Below are positions 13,169-25,316 of a stretch of 64,000 bases of DNA, piece after piece. The notes under the pieces were generated by a model. The model searched no databases and was not told where the DNA came from. It saw only the letters and a program-made list of their open reading frames with translations. How positions within the stretch are numbered: the first letter of the stretch is position 1; each line of letters begins with the position of its first letter. Location: the NCBI RefSeq assembly GCF_031191205.1, contig NZ_CP133470.1:689501-753500 (forward strand). Direction: 5' to 3'. Position numbers and translations under genes: made by a program. Origin of the DNA: Haemophilus parainfluenzae ATCC 33392 (GTDB taxonomy: Bacteria; Pseudomonadota; Gammaproteobacteria; Enterobacterales; Pasteurellaceae).

Positions 13169-15181
13169 CTAGCCTTTTAAAATTGCCCGCAGACGATCAA
13201 GCTGACTAGAAGTTTGTTGTTGCTTCTGCTCTGCCGTTAATTTTGGCTTATCTTTTTCCCATTGCACATCATCTTGTGGCAACTCAGCCAAGAAACGACT
13301 CGGCTCTGGGCGAATTAACTCGCCAAACTGACGCCGTTCACGACAAAGAGAAAAAGTCAGCGTTTGTTGTGCCCTCGTGATGCCCACATAAGCTAGACGG
13401 CGTTCTTCTTCCACATTGTCTTCATCAATACTGGTTTGATGAGGCAAAATCCCCTCTTCCATACCGATTAAATACACATGGGGAAACTCTAAACCTTTGG
13501 AGGCATGCAGCGTCATCAATTGCACTTGATCACTCTCGTCATCGTCTTCGCCTCGCTCCATCATATCGCGCAAGGTTAAACGGGTAACCACTTGATTTAA
13601 AGTCATCGGCTCATTCACGTCATCGCCTTTGAGCATATCCCCTACCCAGCTAAATAAGGTTGCTACGTTTTTACTTTGCATTTCGGCGGCTTTCGGGCTG
13701 GTGGCATACTCATACAAATATTCTTCGTAATGCAATGAAGAAAGTAACGAACGCACAGCTGTTTCAGGATCAGAACGTAAACTTTGATCATTCAACTCCA
13801 CAATCCAACGACCAAATTTTTGCAACGCATCATAGGCTTTTGGCGTGACTCGTTGCATGAGTTCAAACTCAAAAATCGCCTCAAATAAGCTGATATGTTT
13901 TTCCTGTGCCAATTCGCCTAATTTTTGTAGAGTTGCTGTACCAATTTCCCGTTTTGGTGTATTCACGATACGCAAAAAGGCTGCATCATCATCTTGATTC
14001 ACCAACAAACGCAAGTAGGCCATCATGTCCTTAATTTCAGCACGGGAGAAAAAAGATGTTCCGCCAGAAATTTTGTATGGAATACGGTTTTGCATCAGCA
14101 CTTTTTCTAATAGACGGGATTGATGGTTACCGCGATATAAAATGGCATAATCCTTGAATTTGGTTTTACGGCTAAAACGATGAGCGATTAATTCCGCCAC
14201 AATCCGTTCGGCTTCATGCTCTTCATTTTTCGCTTCAATGACTTGCAGTTTTTCACCTTCGCCCAAGTTGGAAAAGAGCTTTTTGTCGAACACGTGTTCG
14301 TTGTTATCAATTAAAATGTTGGCACAATGCAAAATACGATGAGTGGAGCGGTAATTTTGTTCTAATTTAATGACTTGCAAACGCGGAAAATCATCACGCA
14401 AGCGCACCATATTTTGGGGACGAGCACCTCGCCAAGAATAAATGGATTGATCGTCATCCCCCACCACCGTAAAGCAAGCTCGCTCGCCTACCAGTAATTT
14501 AATCAGTTCATATTGGCTAGTATTGGTATCTTGATATTCATCCACCAACAAATAGCGGATTTTCTCCTGCCATTTTGACCGCACTTCTGCGTTCTGTTTG
14601 AAAAGTAAGGTCGGCAACATAATCAAGTCATCAAAATCTAACGCATTGTAAGCACGAATTTGCGCCGCATAACGCTCATAACATTTTGCAAAGGTTTGAT
14701 ATTTTGCATCTTTCGCTAAGGCATAAGCCTGTTTTGGCGAAACTAAATCATTCTTCCAATTGGAAATAACCGAGATTAATTCACGCAGTAAGTCTTTATC
14801 TTCCTGCAGCACATCTGCCGTCAGTTCTTTTAGTAAGGCAAGTTGATCGTGCTCATCAAACAAGGTCATATTGGATTTAAAGCCTAAAGCTTTATATTCC
14901 CGTTTGATAATGTCGAAACCTAAGGTATGGAAAGTAGAAACAATCAATCCTTTGGATTTTTCTTTACCAATGGAATGGGCTACACGCTCTTTCATTTCAC
15001 GAGCCGCTTTGTTGGTAAAGGTCACAGCGGCGATCTGTTTAGGCAAATAACCACAGTGTTCAATCAAATGAGCAATCTTATTGATGATCACGCGAGTTTT
15101 GCCCGAACCAGCGCCTGCCAGCACCAAGCAAGGTCCACTGACATATTCGACAGCCTGTTGTTGTTGAGGATTGAGTTTCAT
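13169..15181 (-). CDS. rep: ATP-dependent DNA helicase Rep
   Basis: A 670-residue superfamily 1A 3'-5' helicase that clears proteins ahead of the replication fork. It has the Q motif LNPQQQQAV, Walker [11 protein letters not shown] near residue 23, the FTNKAAREM motif, DEYQDTN (Walker B), [13 protein letters not shown] and the C-terminal motifs [11 protein letters not shown] and YVGITRAQ. Length and the [12 protein letters not shown] opening favour Rep over UvrD or PcrA. It starts 13 bases after the small lipoprotein gene and is the last gene of the operon. Confidence 0.96.
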   Translation of the reverse strand: MKLNPQQQQAVEYVSGPCLVLAGAGSGKTRVIINKIAHLIEHCGYLPKQIAAVTFTNKAAREMKERVAHSIGKEKSKGLIVSTFHTLGFDIIKREYKALGFKSNMTLFDEHDQLALLKELTADVLQEDKDLLRELISVISNWKNDLVSPKQAYALAKDAKYQTFAKCYERYAAQIRAYNALDFDDLIMLPTLLFKQNAEVRSKWQEKIRYLLVDEYQDTNTSQYELIKLLVGERACFTVVGDDDQSIYSWRGARPQNMVRLRDDFPRLQVIKLEQNYRSTHRILHCANILIDNNEHVFDKKLFSNLGEGEKLQVIEAKNEEHEAERIVAELIAHRFSRKTKFKDYAILYRGNHQSRLLEKVLMQNRIPYKISGGTSFFSRAEIKDMMAYLRLLVNQDDDAAFLRIVNTPKREIGTATLQKLGELAQEKHISLFEAIFEFELMQRVTPKAYDALQKFGRWIVELNDQSLRSDPETAVRSLLSSLHYEEYLYEYATSPKAAEMQSKNVATLFSWVGDMLKGDDVNEPMTLNQVVTRLTLRDMMERGEDDDESDQVQLMTLHASKGLEFPHVYLIGMEEGILPHQTSIDEDNVEEERRLAYVGITRAQQTLTFSLCRERRQFGELIRPEPSRFLAELPQDDVQWEKDKPKLTAEQKQQQTSSQLDRLRAILKG

Positions 15182-15194
15182 ATCTTAATGCAAA

Positions 15195-15407
15195 TTAATT
15201 TGACCACGCATAAGGCAATAATGCGGTATCTAATAAAAATGACAGTGGCAAATCTAAAATAGGTAAGCCCCATTTTTGTGCCATCTCTAAATCATAAGCC
15301 GCACCTGCGTAAGGTGTGTATTTCTCCGATGGGTCAATTAATTTCACCACCGTACCACAACCAGTTAACGCTAAAAGTGCGGTTAAAATCAGAAGTGTTT
15401 TTTTCAT
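15195..15407 (-). CDS. YceK/YidQ-type small outer-membrane lipoprotein
   Basis: A 70-residue lipoprotein with the signal [18 protein letters not shown]; the lipobox LTGC makes Cys17 the acylation site. The mature part ([17 protein letters not shown]...[17 protein letters not shown]) matches the YceK/YidQ (DUF1375) pattern as I know it. The LTAL residues of the signal are encoded by an uptake signal. It overlaps coaD by four bases. Function unknown. Confidence 0.85.
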   Translation of the reverse strand: MKKTLLILTALLALTGCGTVVKLIDPSEKYTPYAGAAYDLEMAQKWGLPILDLPLSFLLDTALLPYAWSN

Positions 15408-15880
15408 TCACGACGTGCTTTTAAGGCTAAATAGACGGCTTCCGGCACCAGTTCTTTTACATCGCCATGATGCAAATAAATTTCTCGTACAATCGTGGAA
15501 GACACAAACGCCCATCTTTCTGTTGGAGGGAAAAACAAACTATCCACACCATCGGTTAATAAACGGTTTAATGCAGCCAGTTGTAATTCATATTCAAAGT
15601 CCGTCGTTGTGCGCACGCCACGAATAATGGCAGTAATTTTTTTGGCTTTAATTTCATTCGCCAGTAAATCAGAGAATCCAAATACTTCCACATTAGACAA
15701 ATGAGCGACCGATTGACGCACGAGCTCAACGCGTTCTTCCAATGAGAACAATGGCTTTTTGCTCGGACTATTTGCAACCGCGACAAAAACTTTCGGGAAA
15801 ATGACCGCACTTCGCGCAATGATATCTAAATGCCCGTTGGTAATTGGGTCAAACGTGCCAGGGTAAATTACGCTTGTCAT
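15404..15880 (-). CDS. coaD: Phosphopantetheine adenylyltransferase
   Basis: CoaD adenylylates 4'-phosphopantetheine to dephospho-CoA, the penultimate step of CoA synthesis. At 158 residues it opens [21 protein letters not shown] with the TxGH nucleotidyltransferase motif and ends with the [12 protein letters not shown] block (the SSTxVR signature). It overlaps waaA upstream and the lipoprotein gene downstream by four bases each, so all are translated from one message. Linkage to waaA explains its older name kdtB. Confidence 0.97.
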   Translation of the reverse strand: MTSVIYPGTFDPITNGHLDIIARSAVIFPKVFVAVANSPSKKPLFSLEERVELVRQSVAHLSNVEVFGFSDLLANEIKAKKITAIIRGVRTTTDFEYELQLAALNRLLTDGVDSLFFPPTERWAFVSSTIVREIYLHHGDVKELVPEAVYLALKARRE

Positions 15881-17172
15881 TTATTGTTCTCCGAAATATT
15901 GGTTAAATAAGGATGAAGTAAATCTAAAAGACGCTGTAATGCGCCACGATTTTCAATTAATACCTCGTAGCCTGCATTGCCTAAACGTTGACGCGCCCCT
16001 TTCGAATTCAATAACTTATCAATAATCTCTGCCAATGCTTTTTCTGTTGAGTTGATTTGCAATACACCTTGTACTTCTAGCAACGAAGTAAAGACTTCAG
16101 GGAAATTGAAAGTATGCTTTCCGCTCACAACGGGTAATTTAAAGGCTAGAGGCTCGAGCGGATTATGTCCCCCGTGTTTGACCAGACTTCCGCCGACAAA
16201 CGCAATATCAGAAATACCATACATCAACATCAATTCACCCATGGTATCGCCCAGAATCACTTGGGTATTCTCTGAAGGAATCTCACCTGTTGAACGACGA
16301 ATAAAGTTAAAATTAGCTTTTTCAATTAAATCCGCCACCGGATTAAAACGCTCAGGATGGCGAGGCACCAGCAATAACAATAAGTTTGGATGTTTTTTTA
16401 GTAACAAATGATGCGCTTGTAAAATGAGCTCTTCTTCCCCTTCATGGGTGCTCGCGGCAATCCAAATTTGACGATCTTTCGCCCAGCTCTCATGAAGTGT
16501 CGCAATGTCTTTGAGTAATTCGTCACTGACCACAAGATCATATTTAATATTGCCAGTTAATTGCAGGCGATCTTTCTCATAACCTAACGCTAAATAACGC
16601 TTTCCACTAATACTATCTTGCGGTGCAATCAAGCTGATTTGAGAAAACATTCGTTGTAGATGTTGTTTGACTTTGCCATAACGTCTCGCTGAACGCGCAG
16701 AAAGACGAGCATTCGCCACAATGAAAGGAATATTTCGACGAGCCAAACAATCAATCAAATTTGGCCAAAGCTCCGTTTCAATCACGATGAATACTTTAGG
16801 CTGAATAAAATCAATAAAACGATTGATGACACAAGGTAAATCGTAAGGCAAATAACAATGCGTCACGCTATCCCCGAACGCGGCTTTTACGCGTTCAGAG
16901 CCTGTTGGTGTAACCGTTGTGAACGTGATTGGTAAATGTGGATATTCCTTCTGGATACGTTTTACTAGCGGTGTAGCGGCAATCACTTCCCCTACCGATG
17001 CAGCATGAATGACGAGCCCATCTTGCATGGGCCTAGCAAGATTCGCATAAATACCATATCGTTCGCCTAAACGCTTACGATAATTCGGCGCCTTGAGACT
17101 TCGTAGCAACATGAAGAACAGGACAAAAGGCTGAATCAAGTACATCAGGCAGGTATAAAAAAAACGCCACAT
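15877..17172 (-). CDS. waaA: 3-deoxy-D-manno-octulosonic acid (Kdo) transferase
   Basis: WaaA attaches Kdo to lipid A; the Haemophilus enzyme is known to add a single residue. At 431 residues it has an N-terminal hydrophobic anchor ([16 protein letters not shown]), the conserved [10 protein letters not shown] segment with the catalytic glutamate near residue 60, the ETELWPN motif and the C-terminal [10 protein letters not shown] motif. It is the first gene of the waaA-coaD-lipoprotein-rep operon and is divergent from lgtF, with 61 bases between the starts. Confidence 0.97.
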   Translation of the reverse strand: MWRFFYTCLMYLIQPFVLFFMLLRSLKAPNYRKRLGERYGIYANLARPMQDGLVIHAASVGEVIAATPLVKRIQKEYPHLPITFTTVTPTGSERVKAAFGDSVTHCYLPYDLPCVINRFIDFIQPKVFIVIETELWPNLIDCLARRNIPFIVANARLSARSARRYGKVKQHLQRMFSQISLIAPQDSISGKRYLALGYEKDRLQLTGNIKYDLVVSDELLKDIATLHESWAKDRQIWIAASTHEGEEELILQAHHLLLKKHPNLLLLLVPRHPERFNPVADLIEKANFNFIRRSTGEIPSENTQVILGDTMGELMLMYGISDIAFVGGSLVKHGGHNPLEPLAFKLPVVSGKHTFNFPEVFTSLLEVQGVLQINSTEKALAEIIDKLLNSKGARQRLGNAGYEVLIENRGALQRLLDLLHPYLTNISENNK

Positions 17173-17233
17173 AAAATAAATTCGGTTATACTTACAAAAA
17201 TTTCAGCTAGTATAGCAAAAAAAGGATCAAAAT

Positions 17234-17992
17234 ATGCCAACAATTAGCGTTGCCATGATTGTCAAAAATGAAGCGGCAGATCTCGCTCAATGTCTCGATA
17301 CGGTAAAAGATTGGGTAGATGAAATCATTATCGTCGATTCAGGCAGTACTGATAATACTCAAGAAATCGCTGAACAATATGGTGCAAAATTTTATTCGCA
17401 CCCTGATTGGCCAGGCTTTGGCAAACAACGCCAACGAGCACAACAATATGTCACTAGCGATTATGTTTTATGGTTAGATGCCGATGAACGCGTCACGCCA
17501 AAACTTCTAGAATCCATTCAACAAGCAGTTCAACAAGATACGCCAAATACCGTTTATGATATTCCTCGTGTGAGTGGAGTGTTTGGGCGTGAGATTCGTC
17601 ATTCTGGTTGGTACCCCGATTATGTGGTGCGTTTATATCGCACAAATTATGCGGGATATAATGATTCTCTGGTACATGAAAAAGTGGTTTATCCTGAAAA
17701 TACGAAAGTACAGAAATTAACTGGCGATCTGGAGCATTTCACTTATAAAAGCATTCATCACTATTTGGTGAAATCCGCGGGCTATGCCAAAGCTTGGGCA
17801 GATCAACGCCAAGCCAAAGGTAAAAAAGCAACATTGTGGCAAGGTGTCAGTCATGCCATCGGATGCTTTGTCAAAATGTACATTTTAAAAGCCGGTTTCT
17901 TAGATGGAAAACAAGGTTTCCTGCTGGCGGTACTTTCGGCCCACTCCACCTTTGTGAAGTATGCTGATTTGTGGGAACGCGATCAACATTAA
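17234..17992 (+). CDS. lgtF: LPS core glycosyltransferase (GT2), LgtF/WaaE-like
   Basis: A 252-residue family 2 glycosyltransferase with an N-terminal nucleotide-sugar fold: [23 protein letters not shown] near residue 35, and the metal-binding DADE near residue 83 (WLDADERV). No membrane anchor is obvious apart from a hydrophobic stretch near the C-terminus. In H. influenzae the gene beside waaA is lgtF, which adds glucose to heptose I. I transfer that name from position and motifs, so the exact acceptor is inferred. A paired hairpin follows. Confidence 0.85.
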   Translation: MPTISVAMIVKNEAADLAQCLDTVKDWVDEIIIVDSGSTDNTQEIAEQYGAKFYSHPDWPGFGKQRQRAQQYVTSDYVLWLDADERVTPKLLESIQQAVQQDTPNTVYDIPRVSGVFGREIRHSGWYPDYVVRLYRTNYAGYNDSLVHEKVVYPENTKVQKLTGDLEHFTYKSIHHYLVKSAGYAKAWADQRQAKGKKATLWQGVSHAIGCFVKMYILKAGFLDGKQGFLLAVLSAHSTFVKYADLWERDQH

Positions 17993-18000
17993 TCAAAAAC

Positions 18001-18033
18001 AAAAAGAGCGGTCAATTTTAACCGCTCTTTTTT
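18001..18033. terminator. Bidirectional terminator between lgtF and tpiA
   Basis: AAAAAGAGCGGT and ACCGCTCTTTTTT form a near-perfect hairpin with an A run on one side and a T run on the other. The core AAGAGCGGT is one base off the uptake signal. Confidence 0.9.
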
Positions 18034-18054
18034 ATTTCTTTAACGCAAGAAGAA

Positions 18055-18846
18055 TTAGTTTTTCGCTGCTGCCGCTGCTTTCACGATTACTGCAAACGCA
18101 GGCGCTTTAAGTGAAGCACCGCCCACTAATGCACCATCGATATCTGGTTGAGTGAATAATTCTGCTGCATTAGCGTCATTTACTGAACCACCGTATTGAA
18201 TGATCACTTGATCTGCTACAGCTTGTGATTTTGCTGCGATGTGACCACGGATAAATGCGTGAACAGCTTGAGCTTGTGCTGGAGTTGCTGATTTACCCGT
18301 ACCGATTGCCCAAATTGGTTCGTAAGCAATCACTGCACCATTAAATGCTTCTACACCTAATGCATTGATGACTGCATCAATTTGACGCGCACATACTTCT
18401 TCCGTTTTGCCCGCTTCGTTTTCTGCTTCAGTTTCACCAATACATAATACTGGTACTAAACCTGCTTCTTTTAATGCACCAAATTTTTTCGCCACAAATT
18501 CATCGCTTTCTTTGTGGTAAGTACGACGCTCAGAGTGACCGATAATGATGTATTTTGCACCAAAATCTTTTAACATTTCGCTAGAAATGTCACCGGTAAA
18601 TGCACCTTTCACATTGATATCTACGTTTTGTGCACCTAATTGAATCACACTTTTACCGCCACAGCTGCAACCACAACCAGAAAGTGCCGCTTCAGCCGTA
18701 CCTAAATACATAACAGGTGGGGCAATTGCCACATCACAACCTGTTACATCATGTAATTCTGCTTTTAATCCTTCGATTAATTCTTTGGTGAACGCTTTGG
18801 AACCGTTTAATTTCCAGTTACCCATTACTAAAGGACGACGTGCCAT
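18055..18846 (-). CDS. tpiA: Triosephosphate isomerase
   Basis: TpiA interconverts dihydroxyacetone phosphate and glyceraldehyde 3-phosphate. The 263-residue protein has GNWKLNGS with the catalytic lysine, IIGHSERR with the catalytic histidine, [15 protein letters not shown] with the catalytic glutamate and flexible loop 6, and the QYGGSV phosphate-binding motif. An unusual cysteine-rich insert, [11 protein letters not shown] (about residues 56-66), stands where the E. coli enzyme has a short loop. I recall the same insert in H. influenzae, so it is probably a lineage trait. Confidence 0.98.
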   Translation of the reverse strand: MARRPLVMGNWKLNGSKAFTKELIEGLKAELHDVTGCDVAIAPPVMYLGTAEAALSGCGCSCGGKSVIQLGAQNVDINVKGAFTGDISSEMLKDFGAKYIIIGHSERRTYHKESDEFVAKKFGALKEAGLVPVLCIGETEAENEAGKTEEVCARQIDAVINALGVEAFNGAVIAYEPIWAIGTGKSATPAQAQAVHAFIRGHIAAKSQAVADQVIIQYGGSVNDANAAELFTQPDIDGALVGGASLKAPAFAVIVKAAAAAKN

Positions 18847-19045
18847 TTTTGTTTCTCCATATTGAATAAATAAAAAGTGTGTTTACTATACCAAACTTTA
18901 GGCAGATTTCTTTGTGCAAAATCACATTTTGAAATTTTTTTTGGGGAAATGATGATTATTTTGTGCTAAAAAGCTACAATCTACTGTACGGAACCGATAA
19001 AAAATAACCAATTTTATAAATAAACGGAAAATAGGTCTGGTAACA

Positions 19046-19480
19046 ATGAAAATTTTCAAAGCCGAACAATGGAATATAGAAGTGCTTGCTCCACTCTTTG
19101 AAGCCTATCGACTTGCCAACGGAATGAGTGAAAATCCTGACCGCACTTTAACCTTTCTTACGAATCGTATACGTTTTAATGAAAGCATGTTTTTTGTTGC
19201 TGTAAACGAAAACGCACAGGCGGTTGGTTTTGTTCAACTTTACCCTCGCTTATCTTCTTTACAACTACAACGCTATTGGCAATTAACTGATATTTTTGTC
19301 AAAGAAGATAAACATCAAACCGATATTTATGCAGCCCTTATTTCTAAAGCTAAAGAGTTTGTCCGTTATACACAATCTAACCGTTTAGTAGCGGAATTAA
19401 GCCAAACTCAACAGAATATCTTAGAACGCGAAGGATTTAAGCTAAACACGAAAAAAAGTTTGTTTGAATTAACTCTCTAA
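19046..19480 (+). CDS. GNAT-family N-acetyltransferase
   Basis: A 144-residue cytoplasmic protein with the GNAT layout: an N-terminal strand-helix ([21 protein letters not shown]), a central strand [19 protein letters not shown], and the segment [10 protein letters not shown] followed by a helix. The canonical Q/RxxGxG acetyl-CoA loop is poorly kept. The stop overlaps the xerC start (TAATG), so the two genes are coupled. Substrate unknown. An uptake signal complement lies near base 19140. Confidence 0.8.
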   Translation: MKIFKAEQWNIEVLAPLFEAYRLANGMSENPDRTLTFLTNRIRFNESMFFVAVNENAQAVGFVQLYPRLSSLQLQRYWQLTDIFVKEDKHQTDIYAALISKAKEFVRYTQSNRLVAELSQTQQNILEREGFKLNTKKSLFELTL

Positions 19481-20367
19481 TGCATACGCTCCTCAATCAA
19501 TATTGGGATTACTTGAGAATTGAACGCCAATTAAGCCCACATACTCTCACCAATTATCAACATCAACTGAATGCGATTTTAGCGATTCTCGCTGAAAAAG
19601 GTATTCAGCACTGGCAGCAAGTAAATCCAAGCGTGGTTCGTCTTATTTTGGCAGAAAGTCGTAAGCACGGTTTAAAAGAAAAGAGCTTAGCATTGCGTTT
19701 GTCTGCTCTTCGTCAGTTTTTCAGCTATCTTGTGCATCAAGGGCAAATGAAAGTGAATCCGGCAACAGGCATCTCTGCGCCCAAACAAAGCAAGCATTTA
19801 CCGAAAAATATTGATGCTGAACAGGTCCAAAAATTGCTTTCAAATGACAGCAAAGATCCCATTGATTTGCGCGATCGTGCGATGATGGAGTTGATGTATA
19901 GCTCAGGGCTTCGATTATCTGAATTACAAGGCTTAAACCTCAATAGTATTAACACCCGTGTACGTGAAGTGAGAGTAATTGGTAAAGGAAACAAAGAACG
20001 TATTGTGCCTTTTGGACGTTATGCTTCTCATGCAATTCAACAATGGTTGAAAGTACGCCCTTTATTTAATCCTAAAGATGATGCCATTTTTGTGAGCCAA
20101 CAGGGAAATCGCCTTACTCATCGCTCTATTCAAAAACGAATGGAAAACTGGGGCATTCGCCAAGGATTAAACAGCCATCTCAATCCGCATAAACTGCGTC
20201 ACTCTTTTGCCACTCACATGCTAGAAGCGAGTTCAGATTTGCGGGCTGTTCAAGAACTTTTAGGGCACAGTAATTTATCCACCACGCAAATTTATACGCA
20301 TTTAAATTTCCAACATCTTGCTGAAGTGTATGATCAAGCCCATCCCCGAGCAAAACGAAAAAAATAA
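19480..20367 (+). CDS. xerC: Site-specific tyrosine recombinase XerC
   Basis: XerC, with XerD, resolves chromosome dimers at dif. The 295-residue protein has an N-terminal SAM-like DNA-binding domain ([23 protein letters not shown]) and a C-terminal catalytic domain with the active-site set: arginine in [12 protein letters not shown], lysine in [39 protein letters not shown] ending with the nucleophilic tyrosine. It overlaps the GNAT gene by one base. It is a housekeeping recombinase with no sign of an integrated element. Confidence 0.97.
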   Translation: MHTLLNQYWDYLRIERQLSPHTLTNYQHQLNAILAILAEKGIQHWQQVNPSVVRLILAESRKHGLKEKSLALRLSALRQFFSYLVHQGQMKVNPATGISAPKQSKHLPKNIDAEQVQKLLSNDSKDPIDLRDRAMMELMYSSGLRLSELQGLNLNSINTRVREVRVIGKGNKERIVPFGRYASHAIQQWLKVRPLFNPKDDAIFVSQQGNRLTHRSIQKRMENWGIRQGLNSHLNPHKLRHSFATHMLEASSDLRAVQELLGHSNLSTTQIYTHLNFQHLAEVYDQAHPRAKRKK

Positions 20368-20369
20368 AC

Positions 20370-20409
20370 AAAGTGCGGTCAAAAATTGTCGTCTTTTTTA
20401 ACCGAACTT
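20370..20409 (+). terminator. Degenerate uptake-signal pair after xerC
   Basis: An uptake signal (AAAGTGCGGT) directly after the xerC stop faces ACCGAACTT, which has one core mismatch. It looks like a decayed uptake-signal terminator whose job is now done by the stronger hairpin just downstream. Confidence 0.45.
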
Positions 20410-20415
20410 CTAAAT

Positions 20416-20444
20416 AAAAAGGCTACCTTTTGGTAGCCTTTTTT
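20416..20444. terminator. Bidirectional terminator between xerC and lptD
   Basis: AAAAAGGCTACC, loop TTTT, GGTAGCCTTTTTT: a perfect hairpin with A and T runs on opposite sides, between convergent genes. Confidence 0.93.
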
Positions 20445-20451
20445 CATTTCA

Positions 20452-22794
20452 CTATAAGCTAAATGCCTGAATATAAGGAAGTTTACCTTTTTTCAACATT
20501 TCTTCAATACCGCTTTGGTGATCATTTTCACCTAAGCCACGTAATTCAAAGGTAACACCAATGCTGTTGTCATAAACCACTTGATCATCTCGTTGATTTT
20601 GTCGACTCGTTACATAACGTCTTGCCCCTACACCAACAGACCAACAGCACGAGTTATATTGCACACCCACATATTGCTCAACTGGCTTTTTCAATGCAAT
20701 ATCTTGATAATATTTTCCCACAAGCGCCCAATTATCTGAGACTTCCCATGCAGCAACGACACCGACCTGTTTAATGTCTTGTTGATAACGGTTTGCGGAA
20801 GCCCCCAAGTTTTGGTTGATATACTCTTTACTTGCGTAACGATAATTTAACTGAATCAGATTGTTCTTCATAGGGTTAAATTCCAAACTGCTATTCGCCA
20901 ATGAGGCTTTATCTAGCAACGTATCATATTGGTAGCTACCACGCCAATTCCATTTATCGCTAATTTTCCAGTTAGACTCCAAGGCCCAAGAAGAAGAGGA
21001 TTTTGGTGTACGATTACTCGGGTTATCATCAATTCTGGAGGCGGTTAAATAATAAATCTGTCCTGCTGAGAAGTTAAAACGCTCATCGGCATTTTTATCA
21101 TAAAAACGGGTTGTACCCCCAACTGTCACTTGGTTTGCAGATGAAATACGGTCTAAACCACTATAACGACGATCTCGGAACAAAGAATAATAATCTTGTT
21201 GAACTAATGCGGAATCATAACCAAAACCAAGGTAATTATTAACACGTTTTGAACCGATATTACTTTGATCTTTGTACGGTCGATACAAATATTGAACATG
21301 AGGTTCAAGCGTTTGTGTATAACCATCAAATAAGGTTTTGTTGCTCGCTAAAACCGTTTGCAAATCTACTTTTAATTGCGGCAATACCCGATTTACTGAT
21401 TTTTGTACGTCTTCCGCCGAAGAAGAAGAGCCTTTTTTCTGGTTATAATGGGTCGCGTAAAGTTTAGTCTCAATATTCAAGCTACCATATTTATTTGACA
21501 TCGCTGTCGCTAAACTTGGCTCAACATGAAAACGCCATGCTGTCGGCATCAAAGCGCTATCATTATCAAAGCGTACTGCTTGCGAAAATAATTTAAAATC
21601 GACCCAACCATTCGCCAAATCATTTTTGTAATAATTGAAGTCAATTTGTGGCATCGCACGATAAGGTCCGATATCGACTTCATCAAAAATCTGGAACTGA
21701 CGTGCGGAAATCGCGAAGTTGTAATTAGGTTTATAGTAAGCAATACGTGCGTATTGATTTGCATAACCATCAGTACTGTCACCATAATCTGAATCAAAAT
21801 CGGTGAAATAACGTTTATCACTTACCTTAGTGTAATCAACATTTAAACGCCAGTTTTCAAGAAAAGAGGAATTATGGTTCCAATAGAACAAATGACGCTT
21901 ACGATTATCACTGGTATATTCATCATAACGATCACGTCCCAAATATTCTCCTGCCAGTCTACCTTCACCAACCGGTGTTAAATAACGGAATTCACCATTT
22001 AGTTGCCAGCCACGATGTGACATATATTTTGGTGCAATCGTCGCATCATAATTTGGTGCAATATTCCAATAAATCGGTTGTTTATACCAATAACCATCAC
22101 GACTAGAATGACCAACAGTTGGCATTAATAAACCTGAACGGCGGCGATCACCAATTGGTAATTGTAGATAAGGGGTATAGAATACCGGCACACCTAATAC
22201 TTTAAAACGTGCATGCCAAAATTCGGCATATTCTTCTTTGATGTGCTGACGAATCTCGGAAGCATCTACCGTCCAAGCATTATCATCTGGCAAACAAGAG
22301 GTAAATGTCGCATTTTTCATTAAGCGGTAATTATCACCTAACTCAATTTCTTGTGCTTTACCACGACCTTGACGTCCTACAAGCTGGTAGTCTGCATCGG
22401 TTACGTTGCCGTTTTTGCTATCTAAATTAAAGTTTGCGTCATTCCCTAATAAATTGATTTGATTATCTTTGTAATCAAATCCGCCTCGCAAATAAGCCCA
22501 ACGTTGAGTTTGGTTACCCTCACCTGTTTGTTTGACTTCAACTGAATTTCCGACTAGATGGCGGTTTCCTTGTTTCAAATCCACATTGCCTTGATAAATC
22601 GCCTGAGTTGGCTGATTAATCTCTGCTTTATCTGCTTCAATATAAACCGGCAAATTATTGACATCACCTTTCACAACTTCCCCTGTAAAATGAGGCACAC
22701 CGAGTAAGCATTGAGCATGCAGATCTGCCAAACTTTGTTGGCTATAAAGTGCGGTCAGAATTGAGATTGAAATTAAGGTATATTTTTTATTCAT
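20452..22794 (-). CDS. lptD: LPS-assembly protein LptD
   Basis: LptD is the outer-membrane barrel that inserts LPS into the outer leaflet with LptE. The 780-residue precursor has a 23-residue signal ending SQQSLA, an N-terminal OstA/LptA-like domain ([27 protein letters not shown]), and a long barrel rich in aromatic beta strands. Cysteines occur early in the mature protein (HAQCLLG), in [10 protein letters not shown], and as the adjacent CC in [11 protein letters not shown]. The last fits the C-terminal pair of the known LptD disulphides. An uptake signal encodes LTAL in the signal peptide. Confidence 0.97.
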   Translation of the reverse strand: MNKKYTLISISILTALYSQQSLADLHAQCLLGVPHFTGEVVKGDVNNLPVYIEADKAEINQPTQAIYQGNVDLKQGNRHLVGNSVEVKQTGEGNQTQRWAYLRGGFDYKDNQINLLGNDANFNLDSKNGNVTDADYQLVGRQGRGKAQEIELGDNYRLMKNATFTSCLPDDNAWTVDASEIRQHIKEEYAEFWHARFKVLGVPVFYTPYLQLPIGDRRRSGLLMPTVGHSSRDGYWYKQPIYWNIAPNYDATIAPKYMSHRGWQLNGEFRYLTPVGEGRLAGEYLGRDRYDEYTSDNRKRHLFYWNHNSSFLENWRLNVDYTKVSDKRYFTDFDSDYGDSTDGYANQYARIAYYKPNYNFAISARQFQIFDEVDIGPYRAMPQIDFNYYKNDLANGWVDFKLFSQAVRFDNDSALMPTAWRFHVEPSLATAMSNKYGSLNIETKLYATHYNQKKGSSSSAEDVQKSVNRVLPQLKVDLQTVLASNKTLFDGYTQTLEPHVQYLYRPYKDQSNIGSKRVNNYLGFGYDSALVQQDYYSLFRDRRYSGLDRISSANQVTVGGTTRFYDKNADERFNFSAGQIYYLTASRIDDNPSNRTPKSSSSWALESNWKISDKWNWRGSYQYDTLLDKASLANSSLEFNPMKNNLIQLNYRYASKEYINQNLGASANRYQQDIKQVGVVAAWEVSDNWALVGKYYQDIALKKPVEQYVGVQYNSCCWSVGVGARRYVTSRQNQRDDQVVYDNSIGVTFELRGLGENDHQSGIEEMLKKGKLPYIQAFSL

Positions 22795-22840
22795 AATCAG
22801 TTCTTATTCAGATGAAATTAGACGGGATTATACTGGAATA

Positions 22841-24216
<1,376 letters not shown>

Positions 24217-24768
24217 TTATCCTTGTCTGAAAAGTTGGTTTGTGAGCAAATCGCGGATTTCCGATGGATTTTGTGCTTGACCAACCACTTCATCAAGCAC
24301 GGGAAAATCTGCCCCAAATTGGGAACGCACAGCATCTGCGTTGCGGCAAGGTGATTTACCGGTTAAGTTCGCGCTAGTCGAGGTGAGGGCAAAGCCTGTT
24401 TTTTCGCACAAGGCTTTGACGGCAGGATGAGTACATAAACGCACCGCAATGCTATTAAATTGCCCCGTCAGAAAATGTGGGACTTCTGCCTTTGCTGGCA
24501 CCACCCAGGTAATCGGATGATCGTATTGCGCCTGTAAGCGTGAAAGTTGTTCGTCAGACAAATGGGAAAAATCGATAAATTGCTGTAAAAAATGCAAGTT
24601 AGGCGCGACTAAAATAAGGCCTTTTTCAATCGGGCGTTGTTTTAAATCAAGCAATTTTCTGACCGCACTTTCACTTAGCGGATTACAGCCCAAACCGAAT
24701 ACCGCCTCAGTAGGATAGGCAACGACTTCGTCTTGCATTAAACAGGCGGCAATTTGTTGTATATTCAT
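24217..24768 (-). CDS. tsaC: Threonylcarbamoyl-AMP synthase TsaC (YrdC/RimN)
   Basis: TsaC makes threonylcarbamoyl-AMP for t6A37 modification of ANN-decoding tRNAs. The 183-residue protein has the short single-domain form. It carries the [15 protein letters not shown] opening, the LKQRP segment, and [12 protein letters not shown] and [13 protein letters not shown] near the C-terminus, all part of the YrdC nucleotide-binding pocket. It overlaps the zinc-finger gene by four bases; the same yrdD-tsaC-aroE order is known in enterobacteria. Confidence 0.96.
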   Translation of the reverse strand: MNIQQIAACLMQDEVVAYPTEAVFGLGCNPLSESAVRKLLDLKQRPIEKGLILVAPNLHFLQQFIDFSHLSDEQLSRLQAQYDHPITWVVPAKAEVPHFLTGQFNSIAVRLCTHPAVKALCEKTGFALTSTSANLTGKSPCRNADAVRSQFGADFPVLDEVVGQAQNPSEIRDLLTNQLFRQG

Positions 24769-25307
24769 TTTTCGTTCTCAAAAATATGTCGACAGCCTTT
24801 GTTCGCACATTGCCACACTTGCTGTTCGGCATTTTCACTTTTTAATAGTGCTAGTGGAAAATGGCATTGTGGGCAAGGCATGGCATAGGGTTTTGCCGGC
24901 AAGGAAAATTTGCAATGGGGAAAGTTATCGCAGCCATAAAAGATTTTCCCTTGTCGTCCACGGCGAGCAACTAAATGTCCTTTATGGCATTCCGGACAGT
25001 CAATAGATTGTTCTTCGTCTTGTTGCTCATGTACCACAAAATCACAATCGGGATAATGACTGCAACCAATAAACATCCCAAAAGCACCTTGTTTGAGTTG
25101 GAGTGGATTGCCACATTGTGGGCAGGTTTCATCAAGCTCTTTCAATACCTTATGTTCCACTTTATGCAAGGGACGCAAATAATCACAAGCGGGATATGCT
25201 GTACAACTTAAAAACAGCCCCTTTTTCCCCTGTTTCATTTGCAAAGGCGCGCCGCATTGTGGGCAATATTCTTCGTGTTTTGTGTGTTGGAAAAGGCTTT
25301 GACTCAT
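24765..25307 (-). CDS. Topoisomerase I-like C4 zinc-finger protein (YrdD)
   Basis: A 180-residue protein made almost wholly of four zinc-finger modules related to the topoisomerase I C-terminus. Their opening pairs are CPQCGAP, CPQCGNP, CPECHKG and CPQCHFP, each closed by a second cysteine pair (for example CTAYPAC, CSHYPDC, CDNFPHC). There is no topoisomerase catalytic domain. It probably binds single-stranded nucleic acid. It lies between an ABC-F ATPase gene (9-base gap) and tsaC (4-base overlap), in a translation-linked operon. Exact role unknown. Confidence 0.88.
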   Translation of the reverse strand: MSQSLFQHTKHEEYCPQCGAPLQMKQGKKGLFLSCTAYPACDYLRPLHKVEHKVLKELDETCPQCGNPLQLKQGAFGMFIGCSHYPDCDFVVHEQQDEEQSIDCPECHKGHLVARRGRQGKIFYGCDNFPHCKFSLPAKPYAMPCPQCHFPLALLKSENAEQQVWQCANKGCRHIFENEK

Positions 25308-25316
25308 ACGCTGTCC

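Noticed and set aside
19480..20367. XerC as integrase of a mobile element
   Set aside because: Full XerC length and motifs, housekeeping neighbours, and no attachment repeats or tRNA junction.
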